Source: JANNSW01 sp031431235 (lineage in GTDB: Bacteria > Pseudomonadota > Alphaproteobacteria > Rhizobiales > Hyphomicrobiaceae). From it: DNA of 14,175 bases. Both the position numbers and the translations under genes were made by a program. Of this stretch, positions 6,710-13,966 are shown in pieces. Positions within the stretch are counted from its first letter, which is position 1; every line of letters begins with the position of its first letter. The DNA lies in contig JANPDA010000513.1 in the NCBI GenBank assembly GCA_031431235.1, forward strand, positions 1-14,175. The letters run 5' to 3'. The notes beneath the pieces were generated by a model. The model had not been told where the DNA came from and did no database searches. It saw nothing but the letters and a program-made list of their open reading frames with translations.

Positions 6710-7675
6710 CTACTCCCGCCGCAACGGCTGCGCCATGCAGTGGACGCCACCGCCCGCCCAGGTGAACATGGTCATGTCGGGGTCGTAGACGGTGAAGCCG
6801 GCGGCCTTCATCTTCTTGTTGAGGTCTTTGGCGCCCTTGGTCGACAGGATGCGGTCCTTGCCCAGCGCAACGACATTGCAGCCCAACGCCATCGTCTCCC
6901 TGAAGGTCGCCGGGATGATCTCGATTTTCCGCTTTCTCAGCCAGTCGACCACGTCGTCCTCGGTGGTGTCGAGGCAGACGGCAGCGCAATGCTCGTTCAG
7001 CATGCACACCATCAGGTCGATGTGGACATAGAACTGGTCGATCGGGGCCCATTTGAGCTCCCAGCCCTCGGCTTCGAACCAGCCCGCGACCTGCTTGGCC
7101 GCCACATGCTCGGAGCGGTGATCGGTGTAGGCGAGGAGGGCCGCCTTGTGGCCGATCATGTTGAAATCGCCGCCCTCGAAATTGCCCGACGAGACCATGT
7201 CGTAGATCGGGATGCCCTGCTCCAGATAGAAGCGGATGCAGGCCGCGTACTCGCCGCGCCGGCGCGGATTGGCCATCTGGCAGATGACGGCGCCATAGGG
7301 CGACATGAACGAGCTGTCGCGTGCGTAGACCTGATAGGGATTGTACTCGTCGAGCAGCAGGAAGTGGGTGGTGACGCCGGCCTCATGATAGGCCTCCACC
7401 ATCTCCCGGTGCTGGCGCATGGCGACCTGCTTGTCGAACTCGTAGCCCTTGCGCATGGTGTCGCGCACCAGCGCCGACCAGGCTGCATTCTCCTCGCCCA
7501 TCCAGCGGAAACCCTCGGCCGGCCCGAGCAGCACGTCCTTCAGCGTGCCGGCTTCCGACTTCATGCCCCAGTCCTTCATCAGCGGCGTGCCGCCACCCTC
7601 GACGCGCGCGCGCAGCGGCATCGCCGCGCCTGCCTTCGTCGTCTTGCCGCCGTTCGGCTTGCCGTTCTTGGCCAT
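6710..7675 (-). CDS. Arginine deiminase / amidinotransferase superfamily hydrolase
   Basis: 321 residues. The guanidine-modifying superfamily (DDAH, arginine deiminase, amidinotransferase) uses a Cys-His-Glu/Asp site to attack guanidino carbons. The site is visible: ARDSSF (Arg119, Asp120), GNFEGGDF (Glu167, Asp170), YVHID (His218, Asp220) and the C-terminal nucleophile in GGGVHCM (Cys313). Length is closer to DDAH/amidinotransferase than to catabolic ArcA (about 400). The substrate cannot be assigned; a deiminase or dimethylargininase-type reaction is likely. The N-terminal 30 residues are a Lys/Gly-rich leader. AAGGGAGG (7690-7683 on the minus strand) gives seven-base spacing to the ATG at 7675; another ATG at 7681 is too close. 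It is divergent from the FAH gene and directly upstream of the polyamine-transporter remnants, which suggests that the enzyme once shared an operon with an uptake system. Confidence 0.86.
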   Translation of the reverse strand: MAKNGKPNGGKTTKAGAAMPLRARVEGGGTPLMKDWGMKSEAGTLKDVLLGPAEGFRWMGEENAAWSALVRDTMRKGYEFDKQVAMRQHREMVEAYHEAGVTTHFLLLDEYNPYQVYARDSSFMSPYGAVICQMANPRRRGEYAACIRFYLEQGIPIYDMVSSGNFEGGDFNMIGHKAALLAYTDHRSEHVAAKQVAGWFEAEGWELKWAPIDQFYVHIDLMVCMLNEHCAAVCLDTTEDDVVDWLRKRKIEIIPATFRETMALGCNVVALGKDRILSTKGAKDLNKKMKAAGFTVYDPDMTMFTWAGGGVHCMAQPLRRE

Positions 7676-7682
7676 TGCCATT

Positions 7683-7690
7683 CCTCCCTT
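7683..7690 (-). promoter_or_regulatory. Ribosome-binding site that decides the deiminase start
   Basis: On the minus strand AAGGGAGG ends seven bases before the ATG at 7675 but only one base before the ATG at 7681. Spacing favours 7675 as the translation start. Confidence 0.7.
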
Positions 7691-7705
7691 TGCGCGAGCG
7701 CGTCC

Positions 7706-7716
7706 ACTGGTCCAGT
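7706..7716. promoter_or_regulatory. Palindrome in the divergent promoter region, candidate operator
   Basis: ACTGG-T-CCAGT is an 11-base perfect palindrome around one central base. It lies in the 94-base gap between the divergent deiminase and FAH genes, about 31 and 54 bases from the two starts. CTGGTC/CCAG half-sites recall operators of GntR/FCD-type regulators such as FadR, but no regulator gene is in the window. Short palindromes also occur by chance. Confidence 0.3.
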
Positions 7717-7769
7717 ATTCGCGGCGAGTAGGAGACGAGCTTGTCCTTTCGCGCAAGAGGCAGATCCGC

Positions 7770-8483
7770 ATGACCCGCATTCCACCGTCCGCCACGCAGG
7801 GTTTTTTGCTCGACCCGCCGCCGGTCGTCGCCGTGCCGGTCGCGGGCGAGGAGCGCCGCTTGCCCGTACACCGCATCTACTGCGTCGGCCGCAATTATGC
7901 GGCCCATGCCATCGAGATGGGGGGCGATCCCAGCCGCGAGGCGCCGTTCTTCTTCCAGAAGAATCCGGACAATCTGGTGCTCTCTGGTGGCGACTTCGCC
8001 TATCCCCCGGCCAGCACCAACGTCCATCACGAGATCGAGCTGGTGGTTGCGATCGGCCTGGGCGGGCGCGACATCGCGGTCAACATGGCCCTCGACCATG
8101 TTGTAGGCTATGCGGTCGGCCTCGACATGACCCGCCGTGATCTGCAGGACGAGGCCAAGAAAGCGAGCCGGCCGTGGGAAACCGCCAAGGCCTTCGAGCA
8201 CTCCGCACCCATGGGTGATATCGTGCTGGCGAGTCGGATCGGCCACCCGGGGAAAGGGGCCATCCGGTTGCGGGTGAACGGCATGCCGCGCCAGGAGGGA
8301 GACCTCGCCCAACTGATCTGGAAAGTGCCCGAGATGATCGCCACCCTGTCGCGACTGTTCGTGCTGGCGCCGGGCGACCTGATCATGACGGGCACGCCAT
8401 CGGGGGTCGGGCCGGTCGTGCGCGGCGATCTGCTGGAGGGCGAGGTCGAGGGTGTCGGACAAGTCCGGACCCGCGTGGTTTGA
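7770..8483 (+). CDS. Fumarylacetoacetate hydrolase family protein, fumarylpyruvate-hydrolase-like
   Basis: 237 residues, the size of single-domain FAH enzymes such as NagK. The family motifs are intact: GRNYAAHAIEM (residues 40-50, catalytic-site His46), HHEIELVVAIG (Glu88 and Glu90, metal ligands), VGLDMTRRDLQ (Asp119, metal ligand), the RPWETAKAFEHSAP segment, and TGTPSGVGPV near the C-terminus. The RPW-x-x-AKAF-x-x-SAP block resembles fumarylpyruvate hydrolases of the gentisate pathway more than 2-hydroxyhepta-2,4-diene-dioate isomerases. The expected reaction is Mg/Mn-dependent cleavage of a 1,3-diketo acid such as fumarylpyruvate. AAGAGG (7755-7760) is nine bases before the ATG. No gentisate dioxygenase or maleylpyruvate isomerase is nearby, so the exact substrate is inference. 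CapA follows after 38 bases. Confidence 0.9.
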   Translation: MTRIPPSATQGFLLDPPPVVAVPVAGEERRLPVHRIYCVGRNYAAHAIEMGGDPSREAPFFFQKNPDNLVLSGGDFAYPPASTNVHHEIELVVAIGLGGRDIAVNMALDHVVGYAVGLDMTRRDLQDEAKKASRPWETAKAFEHSAPMGDIVLASRIGHPGKGAIRLRVNGMPRQEGDLAQLIWKVPEMIATLSRLFVLAPGDLIMTGTPSGVGPVVRGDLLEGEVEGVGQVRTRVV

Positions 8484-8521
8484 GACGGCCGGTCTGGCGG
8501 CAGGAACCGTGAGGGAACTCG

Positions 8522-10102
8522 ATGCGCGCCTCCTGGCTCGTGCTCGCAACGGCGGTGTTGGTGACGCTTGCGAGCGCACTGGCGGCCGATGCCGATGCGG
8601 CAGGAATGCGGCTCGCCTTCGTGGTCGAGCCGACTCCGACCCCGGCACCAACCCCTGCCACAAAGCCGATCGAGCCGGTTGCTCCCAAGCCGGCTCCGGC
8701 CACCCCGACCGTCGACGTCACGCGCCGCGACGGCCCGTTTCCGCCGCCCGGCCGCATCCCGGTGCCGCCCGTGCCGGAAGTGGCCACCGTCCTGCCCCCC
8801 CAGATCATCACCATACTCGCTGTCGGCGATGCGGGCTTCAACTCGAGCCTGCAGCGGGTCGAGGCCGATGGCGTTCGCAAGCACGGCTTCCTCACCTGGG
8901 AGGAGGCGACCTCGGGGATCGCTGCCGAGATCACCGGTGACGTCAACATCATGAACGTCGAGACGGTCGTCACCGATCGCAACGACCTCGACCACGCGAG
9001 CAAGGGCGAGAGCACATCCTACTATTTTCGCTCGCATCCCAATGGCATCCGGCAGTTCGTCCGCATCGGCTTCAACGTGGCCGGGCTCGCCAACAATCAT
9101 GCCATGGACTTCGGCGAGGCGGGCCTCAGGGAGACCCTCGCCAACATGCAACGGCTGAAGGTGGACGGATTGCTCGCCTATTCGGGCCTCGGGCTCGACC
9201 ACGAGGAGGCGACCCGGCCGCAGGCGTTCCAGGTGAAGGGCGTGCCGCTGGCTTTCGCGGCGACCGGGATCGTCACCCTCGGCAACACCGCATTCCAGGC
9301 CGGTCCCGGCAAGCCCGGCCAGAGCGCTTACCAATATGATTTCAACGAGGTGGTCGACCGGCTCGCCAAGGCCGACGCCCGCTATCGGATCCTCGCGATC
9401 CACCACGGTGCGAACGGTGAGGTCGCGACCGACGACAAGCAGATCTTGGAATGGCGCGAGCAGGCCGTGATCGGGCGCGGCATCGACCTCGTCATCGGCC
9501 ACCACCCCCACGTGATCCGGGCCGCCGAGCGGATCGGCGACAAGGTCATCCTCTACGGCCTCGGCAACTTCCTGCACCAGGGCATGTCCGATATGGGCAA
9601 CAAGGGGCTGTGCCGTGATTTCGGCCTCGTCTTCCGTATCCATCTGCTGGCGATGCCGGGGGAGAAACCGCGGCTCCGGGCGATCGAGGCCATACCTGTC
9701 ACCGACATGCAGGCCCGCACCAAGCGTCTCTCCCCCGAGGAGAGCACCAAGCGGATCCACGCGCTCAACTATCTCGGCGAGCGGCTGCCGAAGCGGCCAG
9801 CCACGGCGCTGCCGGCCGATGCAACGCCTGAAGGCCTGCGCTTCACACCGACAGCGGACGGCACCGGTCTCTATTGCCTGCCCGGCGCGGCGTCCGATCC
9901 GGGCCGCATCGGTGCGCTCTGCAAGGACTATCGGTTAGCGCCCGCGATCCCCGACACTATGATCCGCCGGGTCGCGGGCGCCTGTGGCGGAGGCTATGGG
10001 CAGGAAGCCCGCTCCGGCGAGCGGGGCAGCACCAAGAGCCGCAAGCATCGCCGCGAGAAGAGCCAGCTCCGAGCCTCGTCGCGAAGCAGCAGCCGGCGCT
10101 GA
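8522..10102 (+). CDS. CapA-family (poly-gamma-glutamate synthesis-like) secreted protein
   Basis: 526 residues. An N-terminal signal peptide or anchor (about 1-27, hydrophobic 5-21) is followed by a Pro/Thr/Ala-rich linker (37-63, again Pro-rich 71-93), then a CapA metallophosphatase-like domain (about 95-390). Motifs: GDAGFN (102-107, Asp103), NVET (145-148), NNHAMDFGEAG (191-201), IHHGAN (293-298), GHHPH (326-330) and YGLGNF (345-350). CapA proteins take part in poly-gamma-glutamate capsule production or export in some bacteria, but most homologues are uncharacterised and no capB/capC is here. The last 25 or so residues are strongly basic (KSRKHRREK and an Arg/Ser tail), which is unusual for the family. 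GAGGGA (8511-8516) is five bases before the ATG. It may be cotranscribed with the FAH gene; it converges with the reductase gene, leaving 15 bases between stops. Confidence 0.88.
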   Translation: MRASWLVLATAVLVTLASALAADADAAGMRLAFVVEPTPTPAPTPATKPIEPVAPKPAPATPTVDVTRRDGPFPPPGRIPVPPVPEVATVLPPQIITILAVGDAGFNSSLQRVEADGVRKHGFLTWEEATSGIAAEITGDVNIMNVETVVTDRNDLDHASKGESTSYYFRSHPNGIRQFVRIGFNVAGLANNHAMDFGEAGLRETLANMQRLKVDGLLAYSGLGLDHEEATRPQAFQVKGVPLAFAATGIVTLGNTAFQAGPGKPGQSAYQYDFNEVVDRLAKADARYRILAIHHGANGEVATDDKQILEWREQAVIGRGIDLVIGHHPHVIRAAERIGDKVILYGLGNFLHQGMSDMGNKGLCRDFGLVFRIHLLAMPGEKPRLRAIEAIPVTDMQARTKRLSPEESTKRIHALNYLGERLPKRPATALPADATPEGLRFTPTADGTGLYCLPGAASDPGRIGALCKDYRLAPAIPDTMIRRVAGACGGGYGQEARSGERGSTKSRKHRREKSQLRASSRSSSRR

Positions 10103-10117
10103 AGATCGTGCGGCTGG

Positions 10118-11344
10118 TCAGCGGGCGAGGTCGGCGACGGGGACCGCCTCGTCTGCGAGACGAGCCGCATCGACATGGGCGCGTGCCGCGATCAGCTTCT
10201 TGCCGACCATGAACTCCTTCGGGCGGTTGACGGCATCGACCGCGATCACCTCGCCGGCTTTCAGGTAGAAGGCGGCAAAGCTGCGGCCAGTGGTGGTGTC
10301 GCCACGCAACACGATCGCGTCATAGCCCTCCGACAGGCCCGCGATCTGCAGCTTCACGTCGTACTGGTCCGACCAGAACCAGGGGAGCGCGTCATAGCGC
10401 GCGGGCTTGCCGCAGATAGCCGCAGCCGCCGTCCTCGCCTGATCCTTGGCGTTCTGCACGGATTCCAGCCTGACCGAGGCGCGATAGTGCGGGCTCGTAA
10501 AACGCGTGCAGTCGCCCGCCGCAAGGATGTCGGGGTCGGAGGTGCGACACGCCTCGTCGACCAGGATGCCGCGATCGATGGCAAGACCGGCTGCCTCGGC
10601 GATCTCGCTGTTGGGGAGGACGCCGATGCCGACGATGACGAGGTCGGCGGGGAACGAGCGGCCGTCGACGAGGCGGATCGCCTTCGCGCCGCCCTGCTGC
10701 TCGAGCCCGGCAATGGCAGCGCCGGTGACGATCCCGACGCCCTCCTCTAGATGCACCCGCTCGAAGAAGGAGGAGACGGCCGGTGCGGTCACCCTCGCGA
10801 GCACACGCGGCATCGCTTCGAGGACCGTGACGGACGCGCCGATCTTCTTGAGCATCGCCGCCGTCTCGAGGCCGATATAGCCGGCGCCGATCAGCACGAT
10901 GCGGCCACCCGGCCGGGCAAACGGCCGGATCGCCAGGATATCGTCGATGGTCCTGACCGGCAGCATGTCGCCGGGCGAGGCACCTGCCAGCTCGATCATG
11001 CGCGGGCGTGCCCCCGTCGCGATCAGCAGCTTGGCGAACGGCAGGCTGCGACCATCGTCGAGCCGCACGTGTCGGGTAGCACGGTCGATCGCGATCGCGC
11101 GGCGCCCGAGCTCGAGGGTCACATCCGCTCGCCGGTAGACTCCAGGCTCGCGGAAGAACAGGTGCTCGGGCGCCTGGCCTTCCGCGAGGAACGTCTTCGA
11201 CAGCGGCGGCCGGTTGTAGGGCAGATGCGGCTCCTCGCCGACGAGCGTGATGCTGCCGGTCCAGCCTTCCCGCCTGAGACTCATCACCGCCTCGTCAGCC
11301 GCATGGCCGGCGCCGATGATGATGCATTGGGGGTCGGTGGTCAT
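10118..11344 (-). CDS. FAD-dependent NAD(P)H:ferredoxin reductase (rhodocoxin/BphA4-type)
   Basis: 408 residues. The FAD-binding Rossmann motif begins at residue 8 (IIIGAGHAADEAV), the NAD(P)H motif is VLIGAGYIGLETA (150-162), the second FAD motif is DILAAGDC (272-279), and the C-terminal reductase domain starts with PWFWSDQYDVKLQIAG (321-336). This is the layout of the one-electron-chain reductases that pass NAD(P)H electrons to a 2Fe-2S ferredoxin serving P450s or ring-hydroxylating oxygenases. In the first motif the third glycine of GxGxxG is alanine (GAGHAA), a tolerated but less common variant. No ferredoxin or oxygenase is in the window. The ATG at 11344 touches the palindromic element at 11344-11413, which seems to supply the Shine-Dalgarno (AGGGG). 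It lies downstream of an FAH gene on the same strand. Confidence 0.9.
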   Translation of the reverse strand: MTTDPQCIIIGAGHAADEAVMSLRREGWTGSITLVGEEPHLPYNRPPLSKTFLAEGQAPEHLFFREPGVYRRADVTLELGRRAIAIDRATRHVRLDDGRSLPFAKLLIATGARPRMIELAGASPGDMLPVRTIDDILAIRPFARPGGRIVLIGAGYIGLETAAMLKKIGASVTVLEAMPRVLARVTAPAVSSFFERVHLEEGVGIVTGAAIAGLEQQGGAKAIRLVDGRSFPADLVIVGIGVLPNSEIAEAAGLAIDRGILVDEACRTSDPDILAAGDCTRFTSPHYRASVRLESVQNAKDQARTAAAAICGKPARYDALPWFWSDQYDVKLQIAGLSEGYDAIVLRGDTTTGRSFAAFYLKAGEVIAVDAVNRPKEFMVGKKLIAARAHVDAARLADEAVPVADLAR

Positions 11345-11413
11345 GGGGTCAGACCCCTTTGTCCGGTCGCATCATGGGTACGCATAGCCTCAGGGCAAAG
11401 GGGTCTGACCCCA
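11344..11413. repeat. Inverted-repeat element with 18-bp arms (GGGGTCAGACCCC type)
   Basis: TGGGGTCAGACCCCTTTG (11344-11361) is matched by its exact reverse complement at 11396-11413, with a 34-base centre. Each arm is itself a near-palindrome (GGGGTC-A-GACCCC), so the element can fold as one long or two small hairpins. It fills the whole gap between the FAH stop (11416) and the reductase start (11344). From memory, GGGGTC-A/T-GACCCC motifs are scattered through many proteobacterial genomes and resemble elements mobilised by REP-associated tyrosine transposases. No such transposase is in the window. Confidence 0.85.
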
Positions 11414-11415
11414 AG

Positions 11416-12258
11416 TCACGCCGCGACCGTCTTGCAGTCCTGCTCGCCGAGGCCCTCGACCCCGAGGCGCACACGCTGGCCGGCCCGCAAGTACAGCGGC
11501 GGCTTCTGGCCGAGGCCGACGCCGGGCGGCGTGCCCGTTGCGATGATGTCGCCGGGCTCGAGCGTCATGAACTGGCTGACATAGGCGACGAGGTGCCTCA
11601 CGCCATAGACCATGGTCGTGGTCGAGCCGTTCTGGAAGCGCTTGCCGTCGATCTCGCACCAGAGTTTCAGTGCTTGGGGATCGGCAATCTCGTCGGCAGT
11701 GACGAGCCAGGGCCCGAGCGGGGCGAACGTGTCGTGGCTCTTGCCCTTCGTCCACTGGCCTTGCCGCTCGCTCTGGTAGGCACGCTCCGAGACGTCGTTG
11801 ACGGCCAGATAGCCGGCCACATGGTCGAGCGCATGGGCTTCCTCGACGTACTTCGCACGCGTACCGATGACGACGCCGAGCTCGACCTCCCAATCGGTCT
11901 TCTCGGCCCCCCTCGGGATCTCGATCGCATCGTTTGGGCCCGAGATCGAGGTCGTCGCCTTCATGAAGACGACGGGCTCGCTCGGCACCTCGAGGCCCGC
12001 TTCAGCCGCGTGATCGGCATAGTTGAGACCGATGCAGACGAGCTTGCCGGGCCGCGCGACCGGCGCCCCGAGACGCACCGGCTGGCGCACCATCGGGAGC
12101 TTGGTCGTGTCGATCGCACGCAACCGCTGCAACTCTGCGGGGGAGAGCGTCCGGCCGTCTATGTCGGCCACCTCATCGGAGAGATCGCGAATGAGGCCGG
12201 CCGCGTCGAGCAGCCCTGGCCGCTCCTCCCCGATCACACCATAGCGGATGAGCTTCAT
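11416..12258 (-). CDS. Fumarylacetoacetate hydrolase family protein (two-part, 280 residues)
   Basis: 280 residues. A small N-terminal beta domain (1-65) precedes the FAH catalytic domain. Motifs: CIGLNYADHAAE (75-86, His83), TDWEVELGVVIG (Glu124 and Glu126, metal ligands), AVNDVSER (Asp155, metal ligand), the GKSHDTFAPLGPW block (172-184) and TGTPPGVGLG (241-250). The length and the N-terminal domain match the ureidoglycolate lyase / 2,4-diketo-3-deoxy-L-fuconate hydrolase / 5-carboxymethyl-2-oxohexenedioate-type group, which acts on oxo-acid carbon-carbon or carbon-nitrogen bonds with Mg. The exact substrate cannot be chosen from sequence alone. GGGAG (12271-12267, minus strand) is eight bases before the ATG. 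It probably forms a unit with the reductase downstream, interrupted by the repeat element. It is only distantly similar to the other FAH gene at 7770. Confidence 0.9.
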   Translation of the reverse strand: MKLIRYGVIGEERPGLLDAAGLIRDLSDEVADIDGRTLSPAELQRLRAIDTTKLPMVRQPVRLGAPVARPGKLVCIGLNYADHAAEAGLEVPSEPVVFMKATTSISGPNDAIEIPRGAEKTDWEVELGVVIGTRAKYVEEAHALDHVAGYLAVNDVSERAYQSERQGQWTKGKSHDTFAPLGPWLVTADEIADPQALKLWCEIDGKRFQNGSTTTMVYGVRHLVAYVSQFMTLEPGDIIATGTPPGVGLGQKPPLYLRAGQRVRLGVEGLGEQDCKTVAA

Positions 12259-12393
12259 GCTCGCGGCTCCCGTTCCAGAAGGTTGTTGTCGCGCCAGCGC
12301 TTTTGCGCCAGTTCCCGGCTCCCGACAAGGGTGGATGGTGACCGGCCCCCGCTCGGACGGCCACCATCACTATCCAAATCCCTTTCCACCCGG

Positions 12394-12483
12394 CATCCCG
12401 GGCGCACGTGAGAGCGACCCGGGACCTTGGCCACCTGCCCTGCCGGCAAAGATCCCGGATCGGCCTGCCGGCCGGCCGGGATG
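12394..12483. repeat. REP-like palindromic element with four TCCCGG half-sites
   Basis: This 253-base gap (12259-12511) has no gene. Its core carries CATCCCGG (12394-12401) and CCGGGATG (12476-12483) as outer inverted repeats. Inside are CCCGGGA (12418-12424), forming a hairpin with TCCCGGG (12396-12402), and ATCCCGG (12452-12458), forming a two-part hairpin with CCGGGAT (12476-12482) reinforced by GGCC/GGCC. Alternating copies of one half-site are typical of BIME/REP-type extragenic elements, and the GTCATCCCGG style is common in alphaproteobacteria. It lies just after the UPF0173 gene and may also act as its transcription terminator. The rest of the gap (12272-12390) shows nothing clear. 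Confidence 0.65.
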
Positions 12484-12511
12484 ACGGGCGTGGTGGAGCG
12501 GAGCGATCTGC

Positions 12512-13222
12512 TTACAGGGTGACCGCGTCTCCCGCCTTGGGCACCATGACCTCGTGCCCCGCCATCTCGGCGACGAACCGGCCGGCGGTCTGGTCGAGCA
12601 CGCCGAAGGTGCCGTAATGACACGGGAAGATGGTCTTGAAGGCGAAGAACTTCTTGCAGGCAAAGGCCGCTTGCCGCGCGCCCATGGTGAAGCGATCGCC
12701 GATCGGCACGAAGCCGATCGTGGGCCGATAGAACTCCGCCGTCAGCGCCATCTCGGCCGACATCCCGGTATCGCCCATGGCGTAGACCACATGCGCGGGC
12801 TCGGCCTTGGAGGTGATGACGAGGCCGCAGGGATTGCCCAGATAGGTGTTGGAGCCATCGCTTCCGTCCATGGACGAGGAGTGCCAGGCGGGCGTGAAGG
12901 CAATCCTGACCTCGCCGCAATCGACTTCACCACCCGGATTGCCGGGATTGGTCCTCTCGACGCCCTTGGCGCCGAGATAGCTGCAGATCTCGTAGCACGA
13001 GACCAGCATGGCGTCGGTCCGCCTGCAGATCGCCACCGCATCCCCGATGTGGTCGCCATGGCCATGGGTGATCGCCACATGGGTCGCGCCCTGGGTAGCG
13101 GCATCGACTTTGAGCCCCGCCTTTTCGAATGTCGGGTTTCCCGACAGGAACGGATCGACCAGCACGACGGCCTTGCCGGTCTCGATACGGAAAGCGGAGT
13201 GACCGAGCCAGGTGATTTTCAT
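12512..13222 (-). CDS. UPF0173 family metal-dependent hydrolase
   Basis: 236 residues, standard for UPF0173 (YtkL-like) proteins. The metallo-beta-lactamase fold is shown by the metal-binding HGHGDH (53-58), His114 (AWHSSS), Asp151 (MGDTG) and His202 (PCHYGTF). The N-terminus MKITWLGHSAFRIE is the family signature. It is a cytoplasmic dimetal hydrolase whose natural substrate is not established. The ATG at 13222 is preceded by GAGG on the minus strand at workable spacing; a longer open frame to 13357 overlaps ruvX and has no family similarity. It is transcribed away from ruvX across a 110-base divergent promoter region, in which I see no convincing -35/-10 pair. Confidence 0.93.
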   Translation of the reverse strand: MKITWLGHSAFRIETGKAVVLVDPFLSGNPTFEKAGLKVDAATQGATHVAITHGHGDHIGDAVAICRRTDAMLVSCYEICSYLGAKGVERTNPGNPGGEVDCGEVRIAFTPAWHSSSMDGSDGSNTYLGNPCGLVITSKAEPAHVVYAMGDTGMSAEMALTAEFYRPTIGFVPIGDRFTMGARQAAFACKKFFAFKTIFPCHYGTFGVLDQTAGRFVAEMAGHEVMVPKAGDAVTL

Positions 13223-13332
13223 GGAACGCCTCGGGTTGGGGTGGGGTTGGAGAGCGACGCCAGTATAGGACGGGCGGAGGCGGGATTGGGAGGGGCCTTG
13301 TGGAGGTGCTGGCGTGGCCGCTACTGAGGACC

Positions 13333-13830
13333 ATGCCCACCGACCCCACCCTCCCACTCGAAGTCCTAGCGGCTACCCTTCCCGCTGGCGCGGTGCTGCT
13401 CGGGCTCGATGTCGGCACCAAGACCATCGGGATCGCCATCGCCGATCCGACGCTCACCATTGCGAGTGCGCTCGACACCATCTGGCGCACGAAGTTTCGC
13501 GCCGATGTCGAAGAGCTGCTGGCGATCGCTGCCGACAACCAGGTGGCGGCCCTGATCGTCGGCTTGCCGCTCAACATGGACGGCAGCGAGGGCCCCCGCG
13601 CCCAATCGACCCGGGCATTCGTGCGCAACCTCGCTGCACTCACCGCGCTCCCCATCGCCTTCTGGGACGAGCGGATGTCGACACAGGCCGCCGAGCGGGC
13701 GCTGATCGACGCCGACACCTCGCGCCGGCGCCGTGCGCAAGTGATCGACAAGCTGGCGGCGGCCTACATCCTGCAGGGCGCGATCGACCGGCTGTCGCGG
13801 TTGCGCCGGCAGGCCCCCGACCCGGATTGA
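13333..13830 (+). CDS. ruvX: Putative pre-16S rRNA nuclease / Holliday junction resolvase RuvX (YqgF)
   Basis: 165 residues from the ATG at 13333. RNase H-fold motifs of YqgF: GLDVGTKTIGIAI (24-36, catalytic Asp26), VGLPLNMDGSEG (76-87), FWDERMST (110-117, catalytic Glu113) and IDKLAAAYILQ (138-148, catalytic Asp139). In E. coli the homologue processes the 16S rRNA 5' end; the resolvase name is older. The start is not certain. A GTG at 13300 with GGGAGGGG four bases upstream (13288-13295) adds 11 residues without family similarity, while the ATG has GAGGA only two bases away. The gene is essential or near-essential in many bacteria and is intact here. Confidence 0.93.
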   Translation: MPTDPTLPLEVLAATLPAGAVLLGLDVGTKTIGIAIADPTLTIASALDTIWRTKFRADVEELLAIAADNQVAALIVGLPLNMDGSEGPRAQSTRAFVRNLAALTALPIAFWDERMSTQAAERALIDADTSRRRRAQVIDKLAAAYILQGAIDRLSRLRRQAPDPD

Positions 13831-13940
13831 GAGGCAATCAATAGCCGTTTTCCGGTCGGAATCGCCCAACTCGGGATCGGCCATGCTTGCTCCCGTTGCG
13901 ACCAGCCCTCGAAAGGTACGACTTCAACAATCTCAGTGAT

Positions 13941-13965
13941 TATTTATTCCATTCGGGAATAAATA
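13941..13965. repeat. Perfect 10-bp inverted repeat
   Basis: TATTTATTCC (13941-13950) and GGAATAAATA (13956-13965) pair perfectly around the 5-base loop ATTCG. A T-rich run (13972-13980) begins seven bases later. It could be a weak intrinsic terminator 110 bases after ruvX, or an operator, because it abuts the TATAAT at 13967. Confidence 0.7.
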
Positions 13966-13966
13966 C

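Noticed and set aside
6740..8140. A 466-codon plus-strand open frame antisense to the deiminase
   Set aside because: It has no recognisable domain and covers the strand opposite a gene with an intact catalytic site; long antisense frames are expected in GC-rich DNA.
8108..9760. A 550-codon minus-strand open frame across the FAH gene and CapA
   Set aside because: It is the complement of two clear genes, with shadow composition rich in Asp, Gly, Arg and His and no family motif.
13264..13269. TATAGG as a -10 box for ruvX
   Set aside because: The nearest -35-like hexamers are 11 or 22 bases upstream, not 16-18.
13223..13357. A 45-residue N-terminal extension of the UPF0173 protein
   Set aside because: The family N-terminus MKITWLGHSAF begins at 13222; the extension overlaps ruvX.
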